DNA from: Ophiosphaerella korrae
Taxonomy: Eukaryota; Ascomycota; Dothideomycetes; Pleosporales; Phaeosphaeriaceae
NCBI GenBank assembly: GCA_028456385.1
Contig: JALNQF010000283.1
Coordinates: 1-53,752, forward strand
Direction of reading: 5' to 3'
Length of the DNA stretch: 53,752 bases
The translations under genes and the position numbers were made by a program. Below are positions 12,688-24,564 of the stretch, in pieces (position 1 is the first letter of the stretch; the number at the start of each line of letters is the position of its first letter). The notes below the pieces were generated by a model. It was not told the DNA's origin. It was given only the letters and a program-made list of their open reading frames with translations, and ran no database searches.

Positions 12688-13073
12688 ATTAGTTTTTTGA
12701 CCGGTACAGTCATGATGAGCGTTGAGGTGATGGTCTGATGATAAAGTTGATAGCTTGTGTATTAGTTGAGATTTGCCTAACCAAATTCCCCAAACAGTTA
12801 AGACTCTATGTAATATTAGGCGACGATTCTAGAGCAAAATTAAGGTTATACATGATTCGACCAATTTCACTATCTCCACAGATTTAGGCCAACTCTTCGT
12901 AACTTTGGAGCTAGACTTTGATGACAGTTTCGAGATACTTGAATACGTTGCAACGTGTATTGTCGTCGAGAACTCAAAACTAGACAAACTCGCAGCATAG
13001 GAGAGGGGTATGCTTCTCAATAGCTCAGACCTCAGCTCCAGGCAGGCCAAGTCTACACTCAGTACCCTTAGAA

Positions 13074-13655
13074 ATGGTCTTCTATTGTCCAGAGACAGCT
13101 GAAGATGTTGGCTCCTGGGAAACATCCCTCACGAGTTCGGTACAGAAGTTCGAAGCATCCAAGATACCTCGTGACCAGGAGTTCGTCATTCGTTTTGGTA
13201 AGTTATCACCCCATTACCGGTAACCTCATACGCGCTTAACCATTCCAGATCCCGTCCCAGATTTCCGCCCACTTTCACATTTCAAAGGCGCGATATCTGC
13301 ATAGCTCTACCCCATCCTCGTGATCTCTCTAGCTATTGCCGCGTACGAATTATGGGTCTACATAATTCTTCCAAAGACTGATGAGATCCCAGCTTGGGCG
13401 GTGGTGCTAGAAATAGTTCTTTATACCCTCATGATACCTACAGGTTTCTATCTCACAATAATAGTCTCTAGACTGTGTTTTCCGATGTAGCGGCTGTTGG
13501 CGGTATATGAGGTTCTAGTTACAAGCTAGTACGAGTACACATTCATCTACAGGGGCTTTGATGATGAGAAAGGATATGCGAGGTTCAAGAGATTAGCTGC
13601 TGCCTTTTTAAGAGGGCTGAATGCAAGGCTTTGGTTTTCTTCTGCAAGGATTTAG
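13074..13655 (+). pseudogene. Relic of a small two-helix membrane protein with amber stops
   Basis: Not recognised. Reading from ATG 13074 gives an N-terminal soluble part, a clean 51-bp intron (13198-13248, GTAAGT, CTTAAC branch, CCAG), and then the same frame to about 13653. The frame encodes two hydrophobic segments (LYPILVISLAIAAYELWVYII and VVLEIVLYTLMIPTGFYLTI, each about 20 residues) and a charged C-terminal part (YRGFDDEKGYARFKRL). The frame contains TAG at 13302, 13488, 13527 and 13653 and no other stop. The intact intron and consistent frame show that this was a real gene. Confidence 0.5.
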
Positions 13656-13956
13656 CCCAGGATGTCTACAACGAGGGAAGGTGCGCTATATGGCATTGGG
13701 AGCCATTTGCTAGCCAGCGGATGCAGAGCTTTCGCGCCAGGACCGCATTAGCAATCTCTTCCCCAGACTCAATTGCATCCCAGTTTACCGTCTTCGTTCG
13801 TTTCCTCGAACTTCGGAGTGCGTGGTACCTAATTCATGCGATGTAATTCGGCTTTCCCTCCAATAGACAAATGCAGTCTGTATTCTAGCAATAGTAGTAT
13901 ATTTATATTTATATATAATAGCAAGGCAGGGCTGGGTAGTACGCATTAGTAAGGAG

Positions 13957-15646
13957 CTATGCTAGTTTCCTCGGAGTTAAGCGAACTCGCAAGTCCGTGT
14001 CCTTCTTGATATCAATCATTCCGAGCACCGGCCTCGTCTCATCGATTTGCGGAAAAGGCTGACTTTGATCCTCTAGGCGCATCTCGAACCGAAATAACAT
14101 CTCCGCTACCAGGACCATCGCTGCTTGCGCTGAGAAATGCCGACCCGGACACTGCGTTGCCCCTCCCCCAAACGCCATAATATTTCTTTTCAAAGCCGGG
14201 TTCTTGAGGAATCGCTCCACGTTAAAAACATCGGCGTCGGCGCCAAATGTAGTTTTATCAAAGTGCATCTGACGGTACGGCATCATGATGCGGTTCCCTT
14301 TCTTCAGCAACTTCCCGCCGATAACAGTGTCCTCCATGACAAGGCGTACAGACGAAGAGTATGACGCAGTGCGCAGGACCTCATTCCATGTCGCACGGAG
14401 AAAGGGTGAACGCTCATAGATGTGCCCGAAATCCAGATTGTCCTTCGCAAAAGCTGGCGCAATCTCCGTGAGGATGTTGTCGCGGAGTTTCGCGTCAAAT
14501 AGAACGTGGGCGAGAGTCCAAAACACACCGCGGGAAGTATTCGTATTGGCGCTGTTCCATCTAGTAAGCTATGGCCTGTCAGGTAGGTTGGTGATTGTGC
14601 AAAACTTACCCCCAGTAGATAGTGAGGAGCATAATAGCCATGTCACGACTAGAGATGCCAACGTGACGCATCTCAGCCTCAATGGCGGTGGTGTACCACA
14701 CGGTGTCCTTGCGGGACTCGATAGGGAGATCAAACCATTTCTCCAGGGTGTCGACAAGCTGCTTCAGTGGCCGGAACATCTTCTTGCCCAAGACTTCAGG
14801 GACAAGGAACAGAGCGCGCCACGAATGCTCCGAGAATTCAAGATAGACTTTCACGAAATCAGGAGCGATGGTGAGTAGCGACGCGCCGAAGTAGCAGTCA
14901 GCAATCGATTCTGCGAGCATTTCGTCCGACCAACGGTAGAGGTTCATAAGGATATCATGCTCGCCAACTCGTGAGCAGCTTTCGCCGACTAAGGCCAGGT
15001 TCGAGACTGTGAGTTTGACCTCAAGGAAGTCATGAAACCTCTTGCTGATATCCATAAGCTTGTTAGATGGATACAGCTGGTAAATGTGGAAGTCGCGCGA
15101 CATTCTGGCTAGACTCTTGCCACTCGGATTGGGATGGAGAGCGTCGGCGGGATTGGACTTGCTGTACATTCGGTTGACAGCATTTTGTGTTACTCCTAGA
15201 TACCGTAGGATCTCTTGGCCGAATATGTCGAATGATAGCGTGGCCGTGTTGCGGTACGTAGCTTGAACATCCTCGGGTCTGGTAATGATGTAGAAAGTAA
15301 ACTTTCCTATTGCAATAGCATATGGCTCGCGGGTATTGCCGAAATAAATTCTGGTATCGATAAATTAGTCAAGGCTAAAACTTCTGGGTGAAAACATCGA
15401 TGTTACTTACCGACTTTGAGTCAACAAAGTTTGAGTGTTGGAGAGAAACTTCCCAAGGTGACCGAAACCCGGCAGCCAATATGGGTACTCTTTGGGCTCG
15501 GAGGGATGAAAGGCCGGGTACAGAGTGAATCGGACGGCCCGCCAGAGTATTAACAGGCCTAGTACAATGATGCTAATGATTGCGGCGGAGCGTATCCCGC
15601 CGTTAGTTGGAAGCAGCGTCCATTCTTGCCACTGGTTTAGTAACAT
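13957..15646 (-). CDS. Cytochrome P450 no. 1 (CYP7/CYP8-like)
   Basis: Haem-thiolate monooxygenase of 526 residues, ER-anchored by an N-terminal helix (AAIISIIVLGLLILW). Exons in order of transcription are 15646-15411, 15350-14610 and 14560-13957. Introns are 60 bp (GTAAGT...ACCAG, GACTAAT branch) and 49 bp (GTAAGT...ACTAG), and the frame closes exactly. The I-helix region NSANTNTSRGVFW, the ExxR motif EVLR, an SVRLV/KKGNRIMMPYR block and the haem loop FGGGATQCPGRHFS are all present. The sequence style matches fungal P450s related to prostacyclin synthase and sterol 7-alpha-hydroxylase. Substrate is not predictable; a steroid or terpenoid is a reasonable guess given the neighbours. First of three tandem paralogues on the same strand. 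Confidence 0.9.
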
Positions 15647-16379
15647 GTCTTGAGCGCGATATACTACGAAAAGATGCTGCTGGTTCAGTTTGGTTCACTA
15701 TATGCGAGAATCCTTTCCTCATACATGTGTGAGCGCATGTCCTTAACCGAACGAGGTGGGCCAAGCCGAAATATGCTAACCTTGGAGCGAGCTTTCACGG
15801 CTCGTAACATCTCAAAGGATATAGTCCTTTGTTGCTCTCCAGCAGATAAGCCGGGCTAAGCGAGATATATGATAAATGTCCGGCCGGCAAATCGAGGGCG
15901 GGCGAAAGTTCGCATCAATCCACAAAATCAACGTTGGATAATCTTGTTCCAGCGACTTGCTTCCCCTTCCAAAAGTACTAGGCCCCACTCTTCAAAACCC
16001 CTCTTTCTCGTTATCTCCCTTTCCGACACGCTAGACAATATGACTGTTGGTATGACCCTTGAATATTCCGTTCCCCAGCTATAAATAAGGTTACGGGATA
16101 AGACTTCAATAGTCAACGGAGTTCTAATATGCGAGATGCAATGCAACGTTGTATCGAATGTTGATTGTTGCCTTACTGCATGAAGGATCCGGATATATAC
16201 CCAATGAGTTCAGATTAAAATGGATTACGTGGCATTCTGACACTTAGCCCAGAAAAGGTCAGACATCTTACATCTTGTCACGTGTGTGGCTGTATATGGC
16301 TGGCACGGCCCTTATGTAAATGTCTTGGCAAACAATAGATACGGTCGATATTGGTCGATAAGGCCTATCAGTATAACTG

Positions 16380-16401
16380 ACGATAATTGATAAATTATCG
16401 T
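16380..16401. promoter_or_regulatory. Perfect 9-bp palindrome with GATA loop upstream of P450 no. 1
   Basis: ACGATAATT and AATTATCGT flank GATA. It sits about 730 bp before the start of P450 no. 1 and 240 bp past the stop of P450 no. 2. It could be an operator or a 3'-end hairpin; function is unknown. Confidence 0.35.
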
Positions 16402-16641
16402 TTATAGCCTCACTCCAAGCTATAAAACACTACATATTTTGCTTGTATAGAGCTAAATTGACAGCTGTATGGGCCGCTCTAAGGGTTTAGTGAAATTATA
16501 ACAGCGCACGATTCAAAACGAATTGTGACAGGCTATCAAGTATTATCCCAGCAGTATTGTGTGGTCAATGTCCGGAGGGCAGGGAACACGATACCTGATA
16601 ATGGTAACTTGGAGAGAACAAAGTCCTATAAGGCGCTCTAC

Positions 16642-18290
16642 CTAGCGCTGGCCCCTTGGTACAAATTTGACGCGGTATTTCGTAGCTGGGCGAGCTACCA
16701 CAATAGCCATACTACTCTCATCGTGCCCAGGATGATCTAGAGTGCCGCTCTCTGTACAGGGCTCGATGTCGAAGCGGAGCACCATAGCAGCGACAATAGT
16801 TAGGATAAGTCTTGTAGCAAAAGACTTGCCAGGACAGGCGTTAATGCCACCACCAAAGCTGCGAAAGGATTCCCTGTTACTCTTGGCCTCGGCTTTAAGG
16901 AAGCGGTCAGGCTGAAAAGAACGTGCATCGGCGCCCCACTGGTCAGTATTGAAGTGAATACCTTTGTTAGGGACTAAGCAGTAACTGTCTTTCTTAAGAA
17001 GAAATTGCCCGCTGAGCAAATGGTCTTTCATAACTCGTCTGACTGCTGCCCCGGTTGTATTATATCGCAAAGCTTCGTTCATCACAGAGTTCAAAAGTGG
17101 TAATCGTTGGGAAGCGTCGAGGGAACCTTTGGTCCTCAAAGACGGATCTGAGTCCAACGCGACTTTAGCTTCCTCGCGAACGGCATCAAGGAGTGCTTTG
17201 TCGGAGAAAATATGCCAGATAGTCCAGTAGGCGGTTGGGAGTAGATTAAGCAAAATTCCGAAACCATTGACAGTCTCAAAGCGTGCGAGATCGGCTTCAG
17301 GAATGGCATAGCGACGCAAGACTTCGGCACGGTTCTTGACTAGCTGTGAGGCTTGATCATCCCTCTTTTCAGCGAAGAACTTTGCAAAAGCGCTCACGAT
17401 GGTTTCTCGTGCCGCAAGGCCTTTGCGGATGAAGATCCGGTGCGGGAGTCCGGATAGAAACAACATGGTGCTCTCCTCGAACTGGCTGGACTTGGTCAGT
17501 GCTACCGAACTATGCAACCAAATTCAATGTAATGTATACGTCACTTACTACAGTCCCTGCTCTACAGCTAGGTCTTCGTACGGGTTGCCAGGACCGTAAA
17601 CTGCACTAGACGTGGACAAAGAGAATACATGTTGCGTCCAGCTCCATAAACAATGGGAGGCTGGGCCGCTCAATGAGTCAGCATCACTCTCTAGCTGTTC
17701 AAGTACACTAGCGGCTCTCAGAAGGCCTCGTTCAACCATGTCGTGGAGGTGCTGCCCAATCATAGCTGCATGGGTAGCTTTCATTCCATCAACTACCAGG
17801 CTGGCCTCTCCTTTAATGCCCTCAGCATTTTTCTTGAGGATTTGGTCCGAGTAGTCACTGATGCCAGCAAGCCTTTTCGAAAAGGACGCCTCGATGAACC
17901 AGAAGGAAAGCTCACGATAGGCCTTTTCGATTGATCTGATGTGTTCCGACGAGTTCAAGACATACAAACGTCCGCCTGGCATGGCGAGGCTATAGATCAG
18001 CCTTCCATGCTTCGCACTAGAATGTTTCCATTAGCCCTCGTCCACGTGATTTCGAAGTCCACTTGCGTCATCTCGTCGTAATAGTCTACGCCTCTCCGTA
18101 TGATACCAATGACATGCCCGAAGTAAGGAATACCCGAAGGTAGAAAATATGGTTCGGCTTCTAATGGTTTGACTCCCAGGATCCTGTCAATGAACAGGAA
18201 GAATAATATGAGCACGAAGATAGAGCCCAATGCATATTGCACGGGAGTCGAGTAATCTCCAGTCGGTTGGCCGGTTGTCACTGAGTACAT
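16642..18290 (-). CDS. Cytochrome P450 no. 2 (CYP7/CYP8-like)
   Basis: Haem monooxygenase of 510 residues with an N-terminal anchor (YALGSIFVLILFFLFI). Exons in order are 18290-18063, 18009-17549 and 17485-16642. The second intron (63 bp, GTAAGT...TCCAG with CTGAC branch) is strong. The first (53 bp) uses a weaker GTGGAC donor with a GCTAATG branch and was chosen because it joins YYDEMTQ to HGRLIYSLAMPGG in frame. ExxR is NEALR and the haem loop is FGGGINACPGKSFA. The I-helix region (NGFGILLNLLPTAYW) lacks the acid-Thr pair of canonical P450s, as is common in this clan. It is a paralogue of P450s 1 and 3 but clearly diverged, so the duplication is not recent. Confidence 0.88.
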
Positions 18291-18890
18291 TTTCGCGCAG
18301 TGGTGCGGTAGGCAGGCGAGACTGGTATCTGGAGGAGAAGATCCTGCTCGACAGCCCTAACTCTAAAACAGAACCAAGCGCAATATTAACCGTACGACTG
18401 CTGCTGGTGCCTGAGAGCGACCTTCGTACGCTGCGGCGATCTGAATCCCCGGGACTACTGTGTAGATGGTGAAGGCCGTACGCATGTGGTGGGTCCCGTT
18501 GCTAACGCAGGTGCGTCTATGTGTGTGGCGCAGTGCTCCCTTCCCTTCCCTACATCTGAAAGATAGTACGATGCAATGCGTTGTATTTCGTCGTCAGCTT
18601 ACCATGCAGGTGGTTCCATCGTCTTCTTGATCGGGTTCCCAATCAATGAAGCTAGCCAAAACGGCCCCCATTCTTTTCAGTGAGAACCCCGACAGTCACT
18701 TTAGTAGTATACGGAACGACTTGGCTTATGCTGTTTCGACTATTCATGTAGAATGATTCGCCTAATACTGCGATCGTAATCACGTCAACAATTATCAAAG
18801 CCTTGTACCATAGGTAGATTAATACGGAGACTCCGGTCAGCTCCCTGTCAAAATACAGGACATCAGCCGAGAAATCCTGACCGCGGTCTC

Positions 18891-18978
18891 AGGGATAAGT
18901 CAAGTGACCGGGGATCTACAATCTTGGATTGGGCTTAATCCTTGTCGCCACCAGGCCCCACCCGCTTGACTTATCCCT
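18891..18978. promoter_or_regulatory. 14-bp inverted repeat (AGGGATAAGTCAAG) in the P450 intergenic region
   Basis: AGGGATAAGTCAAG at 18891-18904 recurs as its exact reverse complement at 18965-18978, 60 bp apart, inside the promoter side of P450 no. 2. It may be a pair of factor sites or the ends of a tiny element. The inner flanks stay G-rich/C-rich and partly complementary. Confidence 0.5.
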
Positions 18979-19237
18979 TAAACTGCAGTAGGTTCATTTT
19001 TGTTGGGTGGCCGGGGTGGCCGACGATCACCGATCCCCCGGCTGGTGACCTTTCGCCAGAACCCAGCTCGCAGCCGCCAAGGGCGCTAACATGGATTTAT
19101 GGCTTGTGCGATATTTCTTGAATCAGCCTCGTATATGTCTCAATTCATAGGGTGCGAGTTTTGAATGTTCGGATACCCAGCTAATCTAGTCAAAAATCCA
19201 GCCAACCAGTGCAACACCCGACTTCATAGGCTACGCG

Positions 19238-20837
19238 CTATTGTCTGCGTGTAATCAGGACCGTAAAGTCATGCCCGTCTTTTGGCGCCATCATGCCAAA
19301 CGTTGGCTTCATAGTGTCAGCCTCAGGGAATGCTTGCCCCGCAATTAACACGAGATCGTATCGATGCAGTGCCGTCCCAAGAAAGCTTAACACCTCCGCT
19401 ATAGCCACAAACCTTCCTGCGCACAGCGTCGCGCCGCCACCAAACGGTCGGTAACTTGGATCTCGAAGCAGCGCCCGGGTTTTCATGAATCGGCGAGCAT
19501 CGAAGGATCCAGCATCGGGGCCCCAGACGTCGGGATTCTCGTGTAACTGCCGATAGGGTATCATGACTTTGTTGCCCTTCCGTAGTACCTTGTCGTTCAG
19601 GTTAGTATCTTCCAACACGAGGCGCATACTGGCGGAGCTTGTGTAAAGTCGAAGAACCTCGCGTAGCGTAGAGTCGAGAAGCGGACAGGACTGCGTAAGA
19701 TGCTGTATCGAGGGCTCCGAAACTCCTCCTACCGATATCTCTGCTCGAATGTCTGCGAGGAGACGTTCATCGTTGAGTATATGACAAAGCGCCCAGAAGC
19801 AGAACTTGTACGTGTTACCGTTGATGCTATTAGGTGGTTAGTTATGAAAAGTCGGAATCCTCGGGAATATTGTGTGCTTACACAAAGTAGATGATCATGA
19901 TGCAGGCTGCCATCTCTTGCTCATCCAAGCCCGCCTCGCGTGACTCTGCCTCCATAACAGATGTAAACCATGCCGCGCCCGGTCTGCTGCGTTTAGGAAG
20001 CCGGTAGTACGTTGCAATAACATCGGTAATGTGATCCCGTATGCTGATGACTTCTTGCGAGAACACCTTGGGATACTGGAAGAGGATCTTCCACATCCCT
20101 TTATCAAGCGCATAGAATGACCGTAAGGACTCCGGATCGAGCTCCCATAGGCGAGGGCCCCAGTATGTTCGCGCCCCGCTCTCTATCAGGACTTTGCCAC
20201 AGAAATCAAGTAGAGAGGTCTCGAAGCTGATCATGGTCGAAGGAGCAGAGGCAGGGATTGCTCCCTGATAGCTAATACGATCCCAAGTAAGTAACTCTTT
20301 GATGGTCCGAATGAAATCTTGAGTAATTTCTTGGTCGTGCGAGTTTGGTCCACTTAGCAACTGCTGATGATGGAAATCGATGGCCAGCTTGACCAGAGAC
20401 TTGTTACTCGGATTTAATCCTGTGGTACTAATACCCGATGGATAGGGCGGGGGCTCCTGGCACATTTTTTGGACGGTATTTGGCGTGGCTCCGCATTGCA
20501 ACATCAGATCTCCAATAAAGGCATCGAAAGCAAGCGTTGTTGTGTTTTTGTAGACGGCAGATACATCTTTTGGATTCGTTACGACGTATATTGTATCGCC
20601 GGCTAGGTGGAGAGCAAAGACTGAGCGCGCCCTATCCGTAATTCCTGAGTAGATGGTTTTCCCTGAATCTCTGAAGAAGGATATTGCGGACCCGACCCAT
20701 GGGACAATATATGGAACTTCTTTGGGCGCTCGAGGTTCCAGCCACGGTCGGATTGTGAATCTCCAGATACTCCATGAAAGCCATATCACGAAACAGGAGA
20801 TAGTGTATGTAAAAAACGTTTGTTCGGCCATGAGCAA
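19238..20837 (-). CDS. Cytochrome P450 no. 3 (CYP7/CYP8-like)
   Basis: Haem monooxygenase of 514 residues; exons 20837-19882 and 19826-19238. They are separated by a 55-bp intron with an ideal ACTAAC branch (GTAAGC...AATAG), and the frame closes exactly. An N-terminal membrane helix (ISCFVIWLSWSIW), the I-helix (VINGNTYKFCFWAL), ExxR (EVLR), RMLVLED-type and PYRQLH blocks and the haem loop FGGGATLCAGRFVA are visible. The usual CPG after the haem Cys is CAG-type (Ala for Pro), unlike its two paralogues. A second Met six bases in could be the real start. It probably acts in the same pathway as P450s 1 and 2. Confidence 0.9.
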
Positions 20838-21574
20838 TGTGCCACCTTGTTGATTACACGCGACGAGAGAAAGAAGTAAATATTTACTTACGTGTACATC
20901 TAGTAGTTGACACTAAGAAGCAAACACAGCATCGACGATAACATCAACGGACCGCTTACTCTGCAATCATCGTACTGTTGACATGATTCGCGGGGCATAC
21001 AATGAGCCAAGGCCCTGCAGAAAGGCAGACTCAGGACCCCTCATATTTTGCTGACAAGCCATCGCGTTGGTTATCACCAGGAAAAGACTAGTCGGCGTCC
21101 CCTGCCCCAACAACCACACCTTCTCCCTTCCTCAGTCCTCAGTCCTCAGATTCTACGGAGATACATGCCTATCCAGGAAACCAGGGGGGGCTTAGGCTAG
21201 AGCACTGCCCAAAATATGGCCTGAGAGTCTCCAATGAGACTGAACTGGTTGCAGGGGTGGCGAACCCGGGCGATCGATAATAGCCGGTGCATCACAGTCA
21301 GCTGCATTTACAACGGGCATTATAATGCAAGAGAACAGTGTGCTTACAGAGGTCGGCTCTGGAACGTCTCTTAAGGGCGGCTAGCGCTGTAAAAGTCTCC
21401 AGGGTGCTGTGTCGTCTACTTTGCGTTGCGCGTGCGCTTGAAATTCGGGCTTGTATTAATTATAGCGAGCATACTCCTCTCCATCGTTCAAGTTTCGTCA
21501 TTCGAACAACCCCGCGCGGAAATCCGGCAGCCTCACGTCAATTCCCAAAGCTCCGTCCTACCTTTTGTTCGCCA
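20838..21574. other. Divergent promoter region between P450 no. 3 and the rhodopsin-like gene
   Basis: No gene. Shared upstream region of two divergent genes. Contains CCTCAGT repeated nearly three times at about 21132-21151 and a run of seven Gs at 21184-21190. Confidence 0.6.
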
Positions 21575-22764
21575 ATGGATCCGGCCGCGCTGGCTGGGCT
21601 GGACCTGACCAAGACTCCTGCACTTCTCCCTCCGAATCCTCCCCCAGCAAACTACGCTGGCCTTGGGACTGGGCCGCAACTCCATACGACTACAATCGTA
21701 ATGTTTGCGATCTTGGCGCCTATCGCAGTCCTGTCTGTTGCTCTGCGGTTTCATTGGAGCCTGAAAAACCCTGGTGCAACGATCTCTGCTGCAGACTGGT
21801 GCAGCCTTGGGGCGTTATTGCTTACGCTCTGTCAAGAATCTATCATCCTAACAAGTAAGAAGTGATTGCACAACGCTGGGTTGATGCAGCAAACACTTGC
21901 TGACTGTGTATAATAGTGGGTGACTATCAACGTCATCAATGGGATATCTCCATCGCGAAGATGACTAACGCGCTGTTCTTCAAGAAAACATACGTGCAAT
22001 ATGTCATCGCCTGGCCAGCCATCTCACTTGCGAAGCTCTCTATTCTCCTCCTCTACCTCCAATTGTTTCGAGTTAACAAGTCCCTGAGATGGGCCATCTG
22101 GGGAGGGATCGCCTTGACCTGCATTGCGTATCTGCCAAACATTGGAGTGTCGTCCTACTATTGCGCCGCCCACCCTGGAGAGCGATGGGACTACAACATT
22201 GGTCTCCGTTGTGCCAACAAGGGCGCATTAAAGTGGCTCATCGCATCAGCAGCCCTTTCCGTAGTGCTTGATCTCTACATCCTGGTTCTTCCCATCCCCC
22301 AGATCATAGGCCTCAAAATGAGCTTCCATCGGCGGCTCGGTATATCCCTCATCTTCTTCACGGCTTTCTTCGCCTGCATCTGCGCCATCCTAACGCTGGT
22401 TTACCGAGTCCATCTAGCAAGTGCCAGCGACCCCATGTGGCCCGGGGCGCAGCTTTGGGTAACCAACCTGACGGAAAATTTCGTTGCAATAACCGTCGGT
22501 TCGGTGCCCGGCATGAGCTCGTGGTACAAGAAGATCTTCATGACTAGCTCCGTGTACTCAAAGCTCAGCTCATCTTTCGGCTCGATATCAAGGTCCATGG
22601 TCACTAAGTCGCAGGGAACTGCTGGCACAAGGTTCGAGTCGGAAAATGCGAGCGATTCCTATGCCATGAAGGGTTACTCTGAGTTTGACCATGAGTCTCA
22701 GCGTTCATTGGCTAGATCCCAGAAAGTGGCAAAGGGAAGCGAGACCCGGGTTGAACAGCACTGA
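21575..22764 (+). CDS. Rhodopsin-domain (PTH11-like) integral membrane protein
   Basis: Protein of 375 residues, exons 21575-21854 and 21917-22764, split by a 62-bp intron (GTAAGA, CTGAC branch, AATAG). The splice creates an ATG codon across the junction and keeps frame. About seven hydrophobic helices are visible, including IVMFAILAPIAVLSVAL, LSILLLYLQLF, AIWGGIALTCIAYL, VVLDLYILVLPIPQII and LIFFTAFFACICAIL. They are followed by a Ser/Lys-rich cytosolic tail. This is the fungal family often called PTH11-like GPCR or rhodopsin-domain protein, of unknown ligand. These commonly sit in metabolite clusters, where a transport or sensing role is suspected but unproven. Confidence 0.85.
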
Positions 22765-24564
22765 ACATGTACGTGGGACATATGCCCACTGGATCCGATA
22801 ATGGTTTAAGGGCTTCTATAGACATATGACATGAATAAGCGCACAACCATGCTGTCCCCTGTGTAAATGCTCCATGATTCACGCTTTTTCACATCACGGG
22901 CCAAGTCATTCCTCGGCTCCCCAATGTTGCACAGCCGCATCTTACGTAGCAATAGCTGCAGCCTTCCCCGATTCGCTGCACCGGGCAGCCTAGCTGCATG
23001 GCGAATCCCAAATCATCACCAGATCATGACCCAGTATCAAAGCTGAACCGTTTCCAGCTTGGTGCCGAATAATCTGCATCTTCAACCAACTTGGGCTTGA
23101 GCCTGGAAAGCGGGTAAATGTCATGCTAGCTAGCGGGTGGTCTCGGCCAAACATGAGCAAAACAGCGATATCAAGGCGGACACGGCGCGGACCGGTACGT
23201 ACCGTGCAAGTGGCGCGCATGAGCGGATTGCTAGCGCAAGCCACCGCACCGAGCCCTTCCTCATGAAGACTCTCTCCGTGCGGAGAAGGCGCGCTGACAA
23301 TCCGTTTATGGGGGGGGGGCATGGTACGTGGAGAACCACGGCGTTTTTAGTCCTAGGCCCAACTGGCCAGACAGCCTTTGATAGTGGCAGGTAATATGCA
23401 ATGCATTTACGTCGGAGCCCAGTGAGACGCGTTGGGCGCAGAAAGAACCCCGTGCAAAAGTCGGGGTCTTGAATGGGGTCCGTATGGCCGGCAGTCAGAT
23501 TTGCAGGCCCCAAGCTTCAGCTTATCACTTGCAGTTGTAGACGTTGCCAAGGATCCGGGCTTACGCATCTGGCGCCTCCGGCAACCAGGCGCACCCTGGT
23601 TTTGATCTCCAATTTGCCCCACGGGGCCTTATCGCGGCCCACAGAAAATGCCACAGGGGCTTGTTGTAAAGTTCGATCTGGGAGGTACTAGTGGGGCTTA
23701 CTTGGCGTTTTCGATACGTCCTTGCGACGACCGGTCATCTCTAAACTGCCTTGCGAAGCTGGCTGGGCTGCAAGTGTGCTGCAACTGTAGGTCGAATTTA
23801 CTTTTTTTTTTTTTTTTCCTAAATAAAAACATACAAGATAAGCTGTCTAAACGATATAACTCGCTGCACAAAATTGGTAAAGATAAGGGGAGAATTGGAG
23901 AGAATAGAGGTAGGTCTAAGCTTAGATTTGAGCCATGTATGTACCCCTGTATTTCCCGTCAGCCGCGACAACACGGAGTAGAGTAGGCAGTAATTTGCAC
24001 TGGAGCAATCAGCTGGAGCTGAAGAAGAAAAAAAAAAAAAAAAAAAAAAAAAAACTCAGAACCCTCACACTACCACTCAAAGATTCGTAACGTCCCCTAG
24101 CCCACAAGGTAATACGTAACCAGACATGTATGCCATAATGGATAAATCAAGCCATGCGCAGCCGCTCAGACTGTTGGATCACCCACGGAAAAACAAGCTG
24201 CTAGCCGTTGTGGCTGACAAAATAGAGCATCGCTGTAAACCAGGAGGTGACTCCCAAAAGGTCGTCCATCCAAGCAGGGGTGCGAGTTGCAAACGGGAGC
24301 AAACGGCTTCACGAATCCGCGCGCGCACACAATGGTAACCTACAGCACCCACACACAGGTGACCTCTCTCATGTCAGCCCCGTGTTGACGCCATGCTAGA
24401 CCTGGCCTTTGGCATGCTGCTATCCGCCTCCCTTGCGCCTAAGATTTGTTGTATTTAGCTTATAACCACCTTTCAACGGCCGAGACGTAGTGCTGTTTTG
24501 TTGATAAAGCAAAGTTTTTTTAGTTTTTTTTTTTTTTTTTTATTATTATTCAACTATAGCAGGT
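22765..24564. other. Long intergenic region with homopolymer tracts
   Basis: No supportable gene in 1.8 kb. It holds T16 at 23802-23817, A27 at 24028-24054 and T18 at 24524-24541. A short run of nine Gs lies at about 23311. The A27 tract following 200 bp of unique sequence could be a retroposed tail, but no flanking duplication was recognised. Confidence 0.6.

Noticed and set aside
23130..23690. Open frames over 100 codons on both strands
   Set aside because: Low-quality composition, no splice or domain signal, and overlapping in several frames.
24028..24054. A27 tract as a retroposon tail
   Set aside because: No target-site duplication or SINE/LINE features were seen; a simple homopolymer explains it.
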